Assembly (NCBI GenBank): GCA_028753945.1
Contig: JAPNXP010000002.1
Span: 10,416,001-10,480,000 of the forward strand
DNA from: Hexactinellida sp. DTS-2022
Taxonomy: Eukaryota; Porifera; Hexactinellida
Length of the DNA: 64,000 nt
Direction: 5' to 3'
Every line of letters begins with the position of its first letter. Within the stretch, counting starts at the first letter, position 1. The notes beneath the pieces were generated by a model. The model did not search any database and was not told the DNA's origin. It saw only the letters and a program-made list of their open reading frames with translations. The position numbers and the translations under genes were made by a program. Positions 32,699 to 45,721 of the stretch are shown here, piece by piece.

Positions 32699-34624
32699 TT
32701 AAACTATTTTGGAACTGAAAAATCTCCTGCAACTACAGCTTTCTGATACATGCAAAATGAATCTGCATTCTCCTGCAACTAATGCTTTCTCATACATGCA
32801 AAATGAATCAGCACCCAACTCACAATATTTATGCATTTCATGAAAATTATCATCATTAGCAGCTAAATGATAAACAATACCCAACATTGCTTCAATTAAT
32901 TCCATTAGATCACCACCAATTCTACTTTTACAACAAACCCATATAGAGATGTTATTTTATCAATTATATTATCAGGTAAAAGATTTATTTCATTAGATAT
33001 ATCTACTAATTCTTCACTATCATCCCAATTATCTCTTCCTTTTTTCAAATCACTAAGCGTAGATGGCCGATATAAATCCCTAACAGTTTTTTTCTGCGAG
33101 TCAGTTTTACATTGTCCCAATTCGTGTTGCAATAATGTTTTTTGTGAAGCAATAAACTCTTTTTGTTTTTCAACTAGATGCATTCGTATGCGCTTCTAAG
33201 CATGACTCAGACATTCCAACCGCCTTATCGTTATATTAAATTCTCCATAAATATTATTTTCAGCTAATATATTTACACTTTTATCATCACCATCCGCAAT
33301 CACAGTGGAGTAAATTAATTTCTGTTCAATAGACTTTCGAAAAATAACTGGGGCTAGCGAAACTGAACGATACTTGCCATATTCTTTAACTTGGCAACTA
33401 GATGCATGCAATTCTTTCCATATCATATATTCTGCTAAATCTAATTGTTTCTCCCTAAGAGCTTGCTGCTTCTCAATACACATTTTGCAACTAATACATG
33501 CAATTTCATAATTTCATACTTTCCCAGTTTCTCACGGATATAGCACAAGCAACGCAGTATCTAGAAAATCCACCCCCCGATTTGCCCCCCCCTTTATTAA
33601 TATGCACCGTCATATGAAACTGTAACCTCTAAAAATTCTGAATCATCCGTGTTGTGTATTTTTCTCAGCTCTAAGGCTGCCCGCATACAGCTTGCTTGTG
33701 CTACATCCGTGGAAACCTTAGATAAATAATCCAGAGCTTTGTAAAATTCCCTATTAGATAACGTTGATGGTAAACCAATGAAAGTATTTATGTAAAAGAG
33801 TCCTGATTTTCCAATGCCAGCTAATCTACCTCCTAAAATTTGTAAAATGTTATGGCCAAACTTTGTAGTATTATCTGGGTAGGAATGGGCACTATTCTGA
33901 GGGAGAGTATAGAGAGGGACATCTTTAAAACATTGATCACAGACAATATAATAATGCAAGGCCAGTCCATGATTATACGACGTACGATAGAAAGATAGCC
34001 GACCTTTACCACAAAACTTACAAACATAAATATCCGCTAAAGCACTCTCTAAAATTCCTACATCCATAATTCCATTGCCCACGACCTTACATAAATTTTG
34101 TTTTTCACCCCTAGATTTACCGACCATAAAAATTTCCATTTCCCTAAAAGAAAGGTTATCAACGATGCCCCAAGTGATTTTTCTTTGGGCAGTTCCAAGC
34201 TTAGGCTGATCCTTCTGTAACGGAGTTTTTTGATGTTCTTGGCTATCCAAAATGGTATAATCTCGTTTTGGGTCTCCTCAGAAACTCTGGGGACCTTAGC
34301 GGATAGCTCAAGAACATCAAGTGACTCCGTTGCACTTGTTTGGATGCTAGCCGTTGGAAGCGGAGAGTACTCAGGAGCTAAGGCCACCATTTCGCGCTTT
34401 ATGTGTCCACGGAGTTTATTTGGACGCTTTTTCGAGCTAACAAGAACTCTACCTTTTTCCATTTTTAGTGTGGGAGTTATGGGAGCTGCAAAAACATATT
34501 TACCTTCCGATGTTTCTCCAAAATCAAAGCCTTTCGGCACTTCAATATCCTCATCAGAACTGGAACTAAGATCCTTTCCAGGAAGTCCTGGGTTTCCTTC
34601 TACACCACCAACAATCAATAACAT
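32699..34624 (-). pseudogene. Divergent Mutator-like transposase, frameshifted
   Basis: Serial minus-strand frames give a PF20700-type transposase of another lineage. The N-terminus MLLIVGGVEGNPGLPG resembles a 2A-like peptide but lacks the final Pro of NPGP. Further on are a Cys-pair segment (VCKFCGKGRLSFYR...VCDQC), FIGLPSTLSNREFY, the first catalytic Asp in EVTVSYDGAY followed in another frame by KSGGGFSRYC, then IACISCKMC, the second Asp in STVIADGDDKSVNIL with RRLECLSHA, and HKYCELGADSFCMYEKAL near the 3' end. The catalytic Glu block is not seen, so the 3' end is lost. Frameshifts lie near 34235, 33590 and 33185. A ~35-bp segment is duplicated at about 32725-32812. Confidence 0.8.
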
Positions 34625-34739
34625 TATAATAACAACAGCAACTAGAAGTGTGGATCAGGGTTGGGTTCAATTATAATTGTAATTAATTCAATTACAATTA
34701 ATTACTTGTTTGACATAATTGTAATTGTAATTGAAAAAC

Positions 34740-34862
34740 ACAAATCCCTATAATTGTAATTGTAATTGTAATTGAAAAACACAAATCCCTATAATTGTAA
34801 TTGTAATTGAAAACACAAATCCCTATAATTGTAATTGTAATTGTAATTGAAAAGCACTAATC
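34740..34862. repeat. Subterminal tandem repeat of hAT element
   Basis: Three to four imperfect units of about 45 bp, each with several TGTAAT repeats and the spacer aaaacacaaatccctata. Likely transposase binding repeats. Confidence 0.6.
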
Positions 34863-35030
34863 CATATTGGCAATTTTAAATTAAATAATTTGTTCTTAAT
34901 ATAGACGAAAAATTTTCGATTATACGTTTCTAGTGTTCGTTATAAATATAATATTATTAGAACACCAGTTATGGCTTTGGATTGACATTTTTGCGCAACT
35001 TCTAGTAAGCTGTTGATTTTACAATAACAA

Positions 35031-36317
35031 ATGGCTTCTCTTTGTTATAATGAGAGTATACGTATATATATTGAGCATTCAGTACTAGGCTATCTACCGA
35101 CTCAATCTTGTGAAATGACTCCTCCGATATTCAATCACTTCGATGAACCTGCTGGTAATATTACCGGTCAGTTCAAAATTAATTGCAAGCACTGTAAGAA
35201 ACCAGTCTCAGGTTCCTATGCAGCATCATCCAACTTTTACACGCACATGAAGGTAAGATTAAGAAAAATACACTTTGAGAATTTTGGTTATACAATTTAT
35301 CCCATTCTGTCTTTCTATTAGCGACATCACCCAGAAATACACATAGAACATAGCTCAACTAGTAATTCATTTTATCTAGACAAGGGCCTATAACTAACTT
35401 TATGGCTGTTAGTGGAACTCCAGTTTTACGGAAGGCAACAAATCCCAACCAAATAGAAATGACAGACTACTTAGTTAAATATATCTGTAATTCTTTGAAG
35501 CCACTCTGCGAGGTAGAAAACCCTGATTTTTGTGCGCTATTGAAGAAAGCTCAGCCTGCTTACAACATTCCATCTCGTAAATATTTGAGTACCAAGATCC
35601 TCCCCGCGAAAACTTCAAATCTTCACATCAACATATTAAACGACTTTCTAAAATCAAAACAATCTGCCTCACAGTAGATATATGGACAAATAGGACTTTG
35701 CGTGCCTACATTGGTATCACTGGACACTTCACAGAAGATTTTAAACTGCAAAGTGTCATGCTAGCGTGTAGACGTTTTGAGGGATCACATGCTGCAGAGA
35801 ATGTGTTATCCAATTACCAGGGCATCATCGAACAGTTCAATTTAGATGGTAAGGTTGGATATATATCACAGATAATGCTGCTAATATGCTCAAGGCTTTT
35901 GTCAAGTTTCCAGGAGTGGAAGCGGACAGCAGAGACAGTGAAAGTGATGAAAATGACGATGAAGATGAGGATTTGTACATGTCTGTCGATTCACAAGATG
36001 TGTTGGACTATCTGCCTAAGCATATCTCATGTTTCATACACACTCTAAAGTGTATAGTACATGATGGAATCAAACAAATTGGAGCTGTATCGTCAATAAT
36101 CAACAAAGTATCTAAGATGGTTAGCTATGTTCGTCACTCCTGCCAAGCTACTTCTCTCTTTGAAGGTGGTCATAAATTCAGGCAAAAAATGACACAAGAT
36201 GGAACAGTACGAATAAGATGCTCAAATCACTTTTGGATGCAGATCCCGCCATAATTGAGCAACTTAATTATTCAGCTAAGTTAAAGCCCGTCTTTACTCA
36301 AGATGGAAATCGACATT
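35031..36317 (+). pseudogene. hAT transposase with BED finger, intron and truncated C-terminus
   Basis: Exon 1 starts MASLCYNESIRI and carries the BED-finger part FKINCKHCKKPVSGSYAASS with NFYTHMK. A 69-bp intron (35253-35321, GTAAGA...TTAG) separates it from KRHHPEIHIEH, which supplies the His of the finger, so splicing is needed to complete the zinc site. Exon 2 continues in shifting frames: VKYICNSLKPLCEVENPDF, KYLSTKILPAK, then TLRAYIGITGHFTEDFKLQS, CFIHTLKCIVHDGI and a final WNS-like block NKMLKSLLDADPAIIEQLN in another frame. The C-terminal hAT dimerisation region is missing. Frameshifts lie near 35395, 35690 and 35870, so it is dead. Confidence 0.8.
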
Positions 36318-36998
36318 AGAGGGTTTTTGGATAGTATCCAGTATCGTCTAGCTGCACTTAAGTATAATAAAATTGCACAATTAATTAGAGCATCCATATA
36401 AGGTATCTCAATAATATTGTGTAGAATACTTACCACGAAATACAGTATTTTGTGTGTATGTCTAGCACGCTCATTATCTGTAAAACTAGGATAAATTTCT
36501 GGTGTCCATTCCATTACAGTCTCAATTATGTCTCTCTTCTACAGATATATAAATGCAATGGATATAAGTTGTGTTTTACTAATCTAAAATTTTCTAATTT
36601 ATACTCGGTTAGACTTACAATTTTATCTTCTTTTTCACCATTCAAAAACTGAAATAAATAGGTGGAGGGAGTATAGATGTGTTGTTTGTTTAAGCTTCTG
36701 TACAATTTCTCATGTAAAGGAGTCGCGAAGGTTCCTTGGAGAATATTCTGTTTTAGAATTTCCTAGAAATTAAAAAAAATGATGAAGTAATCATTATTGC
36801 CTGAAGTTATGAGATAACTGAAATTGACTCAATTGGAGAAGTAAATTGATAAAATAACAATCACTTCTCAACAATAATTCAGGAATGTATAGAGAATGGA
36901 ATCCTTACTTTGAAAGTAGTTAGATGTGTAAATATAGTGCTGTAAATCCATAGAGATTCAGGCAAGTCTAAAATTGAATGTTTTCAATGAAATTGACA
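36318..36998. other. No gene recognised
   Basis: AT-rich; short frames only. It may hold the remaining 3' end of the integrase-like gene to the right, whose last exon I cannot delimit. Confidence 0.4.
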
Positions 36999-39900
36999 CT
37001 AATTTATATTTATGTATGATTTGATCAATAGTACCTGTGATGTGTCGACACCTATGCTCGAATCGAGGTTTACTTTCTTCTTAGTGTTTCTTACAAAATA
37101 AGGACGTGTGATATGGATTGGAATTTTCTTGTCTTTTTTGGCTCCTAATTCTGTCTGAGAAATAGTAACATGACTATCTGTTACTTTAGACACCGTGTAA
37201 GGCCCAATATATTTTGATTGCTTCTTCGTTTGGGTAAGTGTTTTATCTATGGCATGTTAGTGTATATTATCTTATCATCCATCTTCAGAGAGGCACTACA
37301 GATGTCATAATGATAATAAAATGTGAGTAAGAAAACATTGTTGAATTTATAAAGCTCAACTAACCGTCCTTCGTTGACCTTCTTATCATACTGCATCTTC
37401 TGTTTTATTTGCTCAAAGTTGATACTATCCATTGCTGATTGCTGTGTAGAAGTACGAGATTCATCAATACCAGTAACTTCTTCTTGGGGAATGTCAAGTG
37501 GTGGAGAAAAGATGTCTGATATTTCTTCAATATCATCGAGTGGAGGAATGAATTCGCTCATAATAGCATCATCTATTGCAAAATCTTCTTCAGTGTTGCA
37601 CTGCAGGTTGTTAATGGTCGATAGAAGATCTTGATGCCTGGACTCTCTTCCCACATAACCTTGAATGGAGTTTGTCCATGGGACCTTTTAAAGGTAGAAT
37701 TCATTGTTATTGCAGCAGCTTTTAGAAGATTTGTCCAATGATCCCCAGTCTGGATCTCCATTTTGTTCAGTTTACTAAAAAAGTACTTTCATAGTTGGTA
37801 TATTATCCTAAATCATGCATTCGAAATGTTGTTATCATTTACTAGTTAACTAATAACACTACCTTTTGAGAATCTTATTGTGTGCTTCGACTAAACTGTT
37901 AGCCATCGGGTGGTATGCACAAGTGCTACGTTTTTCAACTTCTAATTTCCGGTGAAATTCCTTAAATATCTATGAATAATACAAGCAAAATTACTATCGA
38001 ATACGTACTAATATTATAAAAAATACATATTTAGCAATATATTCTGATAATATTTGATTAGAATGTAGAAAAATTATTATGCAACTCACATTACTTGTAA
38101 ACTCCCTCCCTTGGTCGTGCTGAATAATATCGGGTAATCCCATATCGAGGTAGATATCCTTAAGATTCTGGATTACTTCTTCTGATGTCTTCGACTTGAG
38201 AGCGCGCACTGCAACGTATTTGCTCAGATAACAAACAGTGACTAAGATGTGTTTATATCCATCTTTGCTCTCAGAGAAATCACATATAAGGTCCATCCCT
38301 ATATGTTTCCACGTTTTAGATGGAGGTGGGATTGGTTGGAGCTTCTTTTGCGGTTGTGGTGGCAAGGCCGCTGTCATCTGACATGTATGGCAAGTCCTTT
38401 CCTTTAGTATACAAGAAAGAAATTATAATATGGCATTTTTTAATAATTTTGTATTAGTTGCAGCATCGATATCTAATTACACCATTATATAAAATTCGTA
38501 AATGGTTGATTAAAGTTAACTGAACATTATAAAAATAAATATAAAAACAATTTGGGATCTTGCGAAATCATGTTAGTTGCTATTAGTCGTCAAAATAAAA
38601 TGCTTTACTAATTAGACAATCTAGAACTTTAGGGTAATCTGTATTGATATTCGGGCGTTCACGGTGAATCTCAGAATTGCATAATTTACTACTAGGAATA
38701 CTCTAGATGAGATAGAGATTGACTTCTATGATTTTTTTTTTCTTAATTTTCAATCAAGATGGTGTTTTTAATAAAATAAGACGTCGACTTCCTTATATGG
38801 GCATGACATTTTTTCAAAAATTGTTGAATCTTTTTGAATTTTTGAACATATTATTATGAGACTATTTCCTCTCAGTAATAATTTTTATTTTAATTATTTT
38901 TGTAGAAGAAACGATGCTAAAGGGCATTTTTTCAAAATAATCATAAAACGCAGTCGTGCACTAAACTATCGTTATAAAATGTTAGAAGAAAATTTTTTCA
39001 ATTCTAGTTCAAGGGTCTGAGGATGTATCATGTATTACCCCAGAGAAATTTTTTGACTTTCTGATAATTATTTTTGGTTTTATAAGCATTCTAAGGCTGC
39101 GGCCCACGAATTTTTCCGAATTTCAACATCAAAAGAGGTGATAAAATTCTAGACTGCCATATATTGTTCCCAAAATTAAAAAATTCGGAATCTACAGGTC
39201 AAAATATACAGGTTCACGTCAAAAAGTTCAGGAATATGTCAAAAATTAGGAAATTAGGGGCATAAAAGAATATGAAGGGTATGCAAGTACCCGGTGATCA
39301 TATATTACTGTGGGAAATTGGAAATCAGAATAATTCTGTTATTCTTCATAAAAATGCGCCAGCTTCTTATCTATGCGTAGCATTTGTTTTCAACACTTTT
39401 ACAATAATATATCATGAGTTATGACCAATTTATGACTATGGTTTTGTCTGTTTTGTCATATTTTCACACCTCAAGGCCCTCAAATATACAATAATGTATT
39501 ATATAAAACACCAATTTGGTAATACAAATAGGGAAATAGCATTTGCGCACAAAATGAGACGTTACACAACACGATCCAATCATTATTCGATAAGTTATGG
39601 ACTTTTGGGCCACAGAAGGGGGCAAAAAATCTGACATTCCACACCTGTTGATATTTCAGAAACGCTTTGAGATAAAATGATCATAGGCATTAGAAAATAC
39701 TGTAAATACCTGACTTTCTATACGTTTATAATACATTTTAGGTCTCTAGGTGTCACACTTTTTAACATGACCATATATGGTAATTTGATGTGCCCAATTT
39801 TGATGACGAAGCAAATTTTGTAACTCTTGATCTCTGGACAGCAGAGACTAGCTCTAAAATTCTAGTCACATCATGATACTATTTCTTACTCATTGGATAA

Positions 39901-41971
39901 ACTTTTGGGAGTATATTATAATTCGAATGATGTGTTCTGATTTCAAATGCCCAAATATGGTGGTGTCAAAGTGGCAATATGTTAAAAGGGTGACAAAAAT
40001 CCAACTTCTGATCCAAATGAGATAGAGCTTAGCTCTAAATTGCTAAAAATAGTCTAGTTCAATTTCAAATGACATTATCTATTTTATGCAGTTTAGGAAC
40101 TCGTTTTCTTCGCACTTTCATATTCTGAACTCAGCCACTTCGACACAAATTAATTAAATGCTAATTATGAAGGTGTAAAAAAAGACCATTTGGGCATATG
40201 GATGTAAAAAAGAGAATATTTATTCTAGAAAGTCAAACTTTTTTTAAAATGCTCAGTATATGTAGGCGCATGTTTTAAAAGCGGGCAGTTTTGGCAATAT
40301 AATACAAAAAAATTGAATTAGTATACTTTTAATGAAAAATAGTGGGTTTTTTTTGACCAATTTCACAAAAATGACAATAACATAGAGTAGATTAAAGAAA
40401 AAGCATATTTCGGTTCGATTTAAAACATTGAGTATTGACTCAGGTATATTTTATAATTGACATGTTTCGCGCTAAAAACTAACATAAAAATTTTTTTTAA
40501 ATATTTGGCTAGTATGGATTAGGCCTATATTGACATTGTCTAGTTTATAACTGAGGATATATACATAGTAGAACTCTAATATTTTCAGGGATATCTTAGA
40601 TATATTAGTACTATCCAAAAACGCAATAAAAACATTAGGTCGTCGGGTGTCAAAATATCAGTACAGAGCACCCTTAATAATTACGATTACAGCACATGGA
40701 TGATTCAACTCAAATGTTCCACTAACACTGCATTCTAATACTATTTTGGGATGTACGTACATCAATTAGAATAGAAATATAATAGAACTCGATTAAGGCG
40801 TACCAGCCTTGGGAAACAAGACAAAGTACGTACTAACGGAAGGCATGTCTTATCCGTATGCATAATCCACAGGTCGAAATGCTGACTTGTTGAATTGTGT
40901 AAATACGATGTAAAGGGTATACAGTCTTCAAACATACTCAACGATAATATAAAAGTATTTTGGTTGTCACGTACTCAGACAATCAAAACACTAACGGAGT
41001 TCTGCTGACAATTTTCTAAGATTACGTACTAGCAGAATTTAGTTGAGAATAGAAATTGGTACGTCTGATTCGAGTAAGTACTGAATTGCAATGCAATTTA
41101 CCCAGTAAATGTAAAATAAATCAAATGAATATATCTACATAACATTACAAATTGATTTTAATTGAAAATAAATCGAACTAATAGTAGGTTAATAAGGGAT
41201 AATTATATAATCGTTAGGAAATAGGGAAATGTTTCGTAACAGAAGTCAAAGATTAGATTGGTTGAAGTTGCAAAATGAGGACCAGGGTGATCCAGTTAGC
41301 GATAATTTGAAAAGTAACTACTTTTTCCTATTTTGAGTAGATAAGTTACCCTTATTAATTAAGCAATTTTAATTCGAAAGACATCAAATACAAATTGTTC
41401 AAATAAATTTCATTATCATATTAACTTACATAATCTCGAACGTCAATGTGCATGCCTGTCCATGTGTATCTTTGCTGAACTGAATGAAGAGTGGCGTGAA
41501 TCCCTGGATGACCAACTTGGTCATGGAACCTTTGATAAATATCATCCAACTGAGACTTCAATGGAACTTCCAAATCTGTTTCTGTACAACCCAGTTTAAC
41601 TCTCTAAAGGGGAAGATTAATTAAAACTATTAAATCAAAAATAGTAGAACCTGCTAAGTAATAAGGAGCAGGAAAGGACAAGGCAAAATGGCCGTTATAG
41701 ACAAGTAACCGTTATGCAGTGGCTGCTAATTAAAGAGGATCTACTGTATTTTTAATTAATATATAAATAATGGGATTATCTATTAGTATAGCGAGTGATT
41801 TAAGGGGTAAAAACAAAATGTCACCTTGAATAGTGTGTCGGATTCTGCAATGAAATAGGGGGACAGTTTTCTTTTGTAATTCCATCTTGTTTGCCGTGAG
41901 ACTTGTACTGTCTCAGGATATTTTTGTTCGCGAAGAAACTGAATAATTTCTTGATACTCTTCTGAATTCAT
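36999..41971 (-). CDS. Ginger/Gypsy-type integrase gene, six exons, two frame breaks
   Basis: Minus-strand exons with GT-AG boundaries: 41825-41971 (MNSEEYQEIIQFLREQKYPE...), 41430-41603 (the HPGIH half of the HHCC finger), 38090-38401 (RTCHTCQ, then WKHIGMDLICDF with the first Asp and DIIQHDQGREF with the second), 37863-37969 (CAYHPMANSLVEAHNKIL with the Glu), 37365-37774 (HWTNLLKAAAITMNSTFKRS, GQTPFKVMW) and 37295 downward (KYIGPYTVSKVTDSHVTISQ and HITRPYF, the integrase C-terminal fold). Splice phases agree across exons 1-5. One base is missing in a G run near 37645 (FKVMWG/RESRHQDL) and another break lies near 37250. Introns and no reverse transcriptase suggest a Ginger DNA transposon or domesticated integrase rather than a Gypsy element. 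The 3.0-kb third intron-like gap holds family E. Confidence 0.75.
38750..40335 (+). repeat. Family E repeat, longest copy, inside an intron
   Basis: The segment 39360-39790 matches 59975-60550 (cttatctat.cgtagcatttg, atatatcatgagttatgacc, acctgactttctatacgttt). Internal segments with tatatggt.gtg...ccaattttgatgac and agagcttagctctaaa recur within it and in the element at 30.5-31.9 kb. No coding capacity; superfamily unknown. Confidence 0.55.
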
Positions 41972-42488
41972 TTGAAAATCAGAATAGAAATGATTGATTA
42001 TTTGGTTTGGTTAGGTTTGATTAGTTTGTTTGATTGATTGATTGTGTTGTGATAGTTGTAGACAAGGAGAGTAATATAATTTACCTTATATAGTTGCGCC
42101 TCAGAATACCACAGCGTCTCAAAATACCACAGTCTAATTTGTAATAGCACATCCATGGTGTATAGAGTGTATCATATAGGCGTCTCAAAATACCACAGCG
42201 TCTCAAAATACCACACAACAGGTCTATCACTACTAGTTATTTAGATAACGATAAATAACCTATTTATCAATAGCCTTCCTTTAATCCATGGTCCAGTTTC
42301 ACAAAGTTGGTGCATAGGCCTTATATAACGTAGGTCACGGAACAGATTATTTACACAAAACAAAATACTATATTTAGATGGTGTAGACAAGTTTAGGTAT
42401 TAATAGGCTCGCAATCAATAATTTTTCCCTAGCTAAAAATCCCAATACGGTCTAGCCAAAATGGACAAAATTCCTGTACTGTACAGGG
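41972..42488. repeat. Unassigned with short tandem repeat
   Basis: A GCGTCTCAAAATACCACA unit occurs three to four times at about 42095-42215. A aggccttatataacgtaggtcacgg motif near 42309-42335 recurs near 49392-49415 and inverted near 43805-43832. No gene. Confidence 0.5.
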
Positions 42489-43522
42489 CAGGCATGGGGC
42501 CAAGCCCCAAAGGGCTTGAGGTTAAATTACGGCAAATTCATGCAAAAAAAAAACATAAATTTCGTTTTGAAGTTAGGTGTTTGATTTTCACATATATGAT
42601 AGAAGACACTATAGCTATATCGAAACTGTAAACGAAATCTGATTATCTTTTATAAATTTTATTTTATGGGGCATGCAGTTTTATTGTAATACAAAAGTCC
42701 CATAGGGGAATTTCTTCAGACTCAACCAGATAAGTGTGTGGTTTGCAAGATCATTATTATCCAAAGACATATTTTTGTGATCTAACAGAGAGATCATCGT
42801 TATGGGCGGTTGGTGGGCGGTTTAGAATTTTGATAATTTGTACATTAAAAATATTGCGACCTCTTGGAACCAAAAAATGGATAAAAAGGTCATCTTTTTA
42901 TGAGAAATTTGAGAAAATGTTTGAAAAAAATAATTCCAAGTCATAATTCAAAAATGTGAACCGTCTACCAACTCCGTACGCTTATAATCTTTAGATATTG
43001 ATTCTGATAACAAACATTGATGGCCGCATTGCCAAATTACCGCATAATATCGACCAACACTTTTGGAAATCGCCCTATGGGAGATTTGAAATAGCAAAAT
43101 TTTGAAACCGACAAAAAATAAAAAGTATAATAGATTGGGACATTTTTTTTTTGGTTTATTGCTTTGTATCGTATAGGTATCTATTTCTCTCAATTACAGA
43201 TTAATACAAGAATTTTCATTCACTTGGGGTAATTTAACCTTAAGCCCATTTTTGAGAGGCTTAAACCCGGACTTAGATCCTCCTTTTATAAAAGGGCTTA
43301 AGTCTGGACTTGGACTTAAGCCCTTTATAGATGAGCATCAAGCCTTTTCAAGCCCTTTTTCAAGCCACTTATTCAATAAAATACGGTATGGATTTCTAAA
43401 TAATTAGAGTAAAGGACCTAAGTCCGGACTTAAGCCCTTTATTAAGGGCTTGTGCTTAAGCCCTTCTGATATGGAATGGGCTTGGACTTAAGCCCTTTTG
43501 AAAGGGCTTGACCCCATGTCTG
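42489..43522. mobile_element. hAT-like MITE split by family A
   Basis: Left tip CAGGCATGGGGCCAAGCCC and right tip, read inward, CAGACATGGGGTCAAGCCC. The interior outside the insertion is a run of AAGCCCTTT / AAAGGGCTT motifs. The flanks gtacaggg and ctacaggg resemble an 8-bp duplication but are offset by two bases, so this is tentative. Confidence 0.6.
42520..43239 (-). mobile_element. Family A TTAA element, copy 3 (720 bp)
   Basis: Reverse orientation copy, same length as 589-1308, flanked by TTGA (42516-42519, a decayed TTAA) and TTAA (43240-43243). It lies inside the AAGCCC-rich hAT-like MITE. Confidence 0.85.
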
Positions 43523-44749
43523 GACTACAGGGATCCCTGTACGATTGGCAGTTATGAATATGGTTTCTAGAACTCTATTTTTCACCGAAAGCTTTGATAT
43601 AAACGAAGTTATGTGAAATTTATTGAATTACGTTTTAGAGCTCCATAGGCGGTACATAGTTTTATTATTATGGATTCATTCTTGAATTTAATTTTATACA
43701 CTTTATTATGCCAAAACAACTTCTTCATGGTTAGATCAAAATTACTTTTCCACGCGAGAGTTGAATTACGATTTTGGTCTTCAGTATTTTTGCATCGTTC
43801 CTAAATAATGTCGTGACCTTCGTTATATAAGGCCAATTCACGACTTTAAAAATTGGACCATGGATGAGTTCGAAGTCCATTGGAAAATAGAGGATACTTT
43901 TTATCTCGATTATTAGTAATGGTAGACCTGAAATATAACTTGCAACTTTATGGGAACATCCGAACATGATATCAAGGTATATGTACATTGCACCTCTCAA
44001 AATTGTTATATGTCATCATTTGATAGTGTAATTGTCAATTTTCGCGCGAATTATATTGTTTTTATCCTGCTTTAACAATATCTGTTGCATCAAGTAAAGT
44101 AGTATGTTCTAAACATTTTATAGGTCTGAATTGCTTGCAAAATTTAGTACTAGTAGTAATGATTAATCACTGTAATTTTTAGAGTTATACCTATCATATT
44201 TAATGTAGAAAGAATTCAGTAAATTCTGATGCTATACTGTTACTGACATGGAAGCCAAAAGTCAAGTTATGTAACTACAAGCTAAAAATAGAACCAAACA
44301 AGCTTTAGAAGTTTGCTTATAATCTTAGTTGGTGAATTACAATTTATGTTTCACCTCTAACACTTAACTTTTCACATTATTGGTTAAACTACCCATACCA
44401 CTAATGCACTTTTCGAAGCAAGCATCCTTAAGCCACCAAATCTTGCCTTTGGTTGCTGGACTAATCTACCATATATTGTGGATTATTGACTTTATGTACA
44501 TTATATGTTTCGTTGCATCATTTGTTATTAACATTAGTGTTGTTTTACGGCATCAAAACTTTGTTAAGTTATCAGTGGTTGGCTTAACCGGCCGTTTTTT
44601 TTTTATTTAGCCACCAGTGAGGTGGTGGCTTAATTAGCCACCATAAAAATGTTATTTTGTCGAGCACTGATGCTGTATGACCTGAAAAATTGCAAAAAAT
44701 TGTTTTGAAAATCGCTGGATTAAGTATCCACATCAGCCATTTCAAATGC

Positions 44750-44752
<3 letters not shown>
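43523..44752. repeat. Unassigned; diverged family F arm
   Basis: About 43800-44080 resembles the family F terminal arm (attggaccatggatgagttc, attatattgtttttatcctg). The sequence near 44600-44645 contains an inverted agccaccagtgaggtggtggct. No gene. Confidence 0.4.
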
Positions 44753-44782
<30 letters not shown>

Positions 44783-44802
44783 CATACATACGTATACATA
44801 CA

Positions 44803-44836
<34 letters not shown>

Positions 44837-45076
44837 CATACATACATACATACATACATACATACATACATACATACATACATACATACATACATACATA
44901 CATACATACATACATACATACATACATACATACATACATACATACATACATACATACATACATACATACATACATACATACATACATACATACATACATA
45001 CATACATACATACATACATACATACATACATACATACATACATACATACATACATACATACATACATACATACATA
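44753..45076. repeat. (TACA)n microsatellite, array 1
   Basis: About 81 tetranucleotide copies with very few interruptions (near 44791 and 44831). All long frames here are artefacts of the repeat. Confidence 0.98.
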
Positions 45077-45460
45077 GGCGTAAGGTTTGCCAATGTGGGG
45101 GGGGGCCGGCCCCCCCACTTAGTAAGTTAGGAAATATAGTCCGAAGTGTTTTTTGAAATAATGATTCAAACAGTCTAATATTGTTAATACAGTAGATGTC
45201 GGATATAAGCACCTCGTCGGGAACTGCTTTGAATGTGCTTATAACCGACATGTTCTTATAACCAACATAAATTATATAGGGGTACCGTTGGTTTAGTAGT
45301 AAGTATTGACCAATATTCTATTGTTGAGAAATAAATCAAATATATCTAGTATTGCATTGGAAATACTGAAGTTATAAATTTGTGGGAGAAGGTAGCACGT
45401 TTTTTGAGGTAGAGATTGCCCCCCCCCCACTTTCTAAAAATACCCCCAAAACTTTACGCC
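45077..45460. mobile_element. Small TIR element inside the TACA array (384 bp)
   Basis: Ends GGCGTAAGGTTT and AAACTTTACGCC are inverted, each flanked by TA, with G and C homopolymers just inside. It separates two TACA arrays. A pogo-like tip (CAGTAGATGTCGGATATAAG) occurs inside at 45190. No coding capacity. Confidence 0.6.
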
Positions 45461-45721
45461 TATGCATACATACATATATACATACATACATACATACATA
45501 CATACATACATACATACATACATACATACATACATACATACATACATACATACATACATACATACATACATACATACATACATACATACATACATACATA
45601 CATACATACATACATACATACATACATACATACATACATACATACATACATACATACATACATACATACATACATACATACATACATACATACATACATA
45701 CATACATACATACACACATAC
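45461..45721. repeat. (TACA)n microsatellite, array 2
   Basis: About 64 copies. It ends at CAGTGGCGTAGACAG, which looks like the tip of yet another hAT-like element. Confidence 0.97.

Larger units (their letters stand above)
34658..36317 (+). mobile_element. hAT element, 5' part
   Basis: The left tip CAGGGTTGGGTTCAATTA at 34658 is hAT-like and is followed by tandem aattgtaattgtaattg blocks separated by aaaacacaaatccctat (to about 34862). A BED-finger hAT transposase follows on the same strand. No right tip is seen; the element stops within the catalytic region near 36317. Confidence 0.7.
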
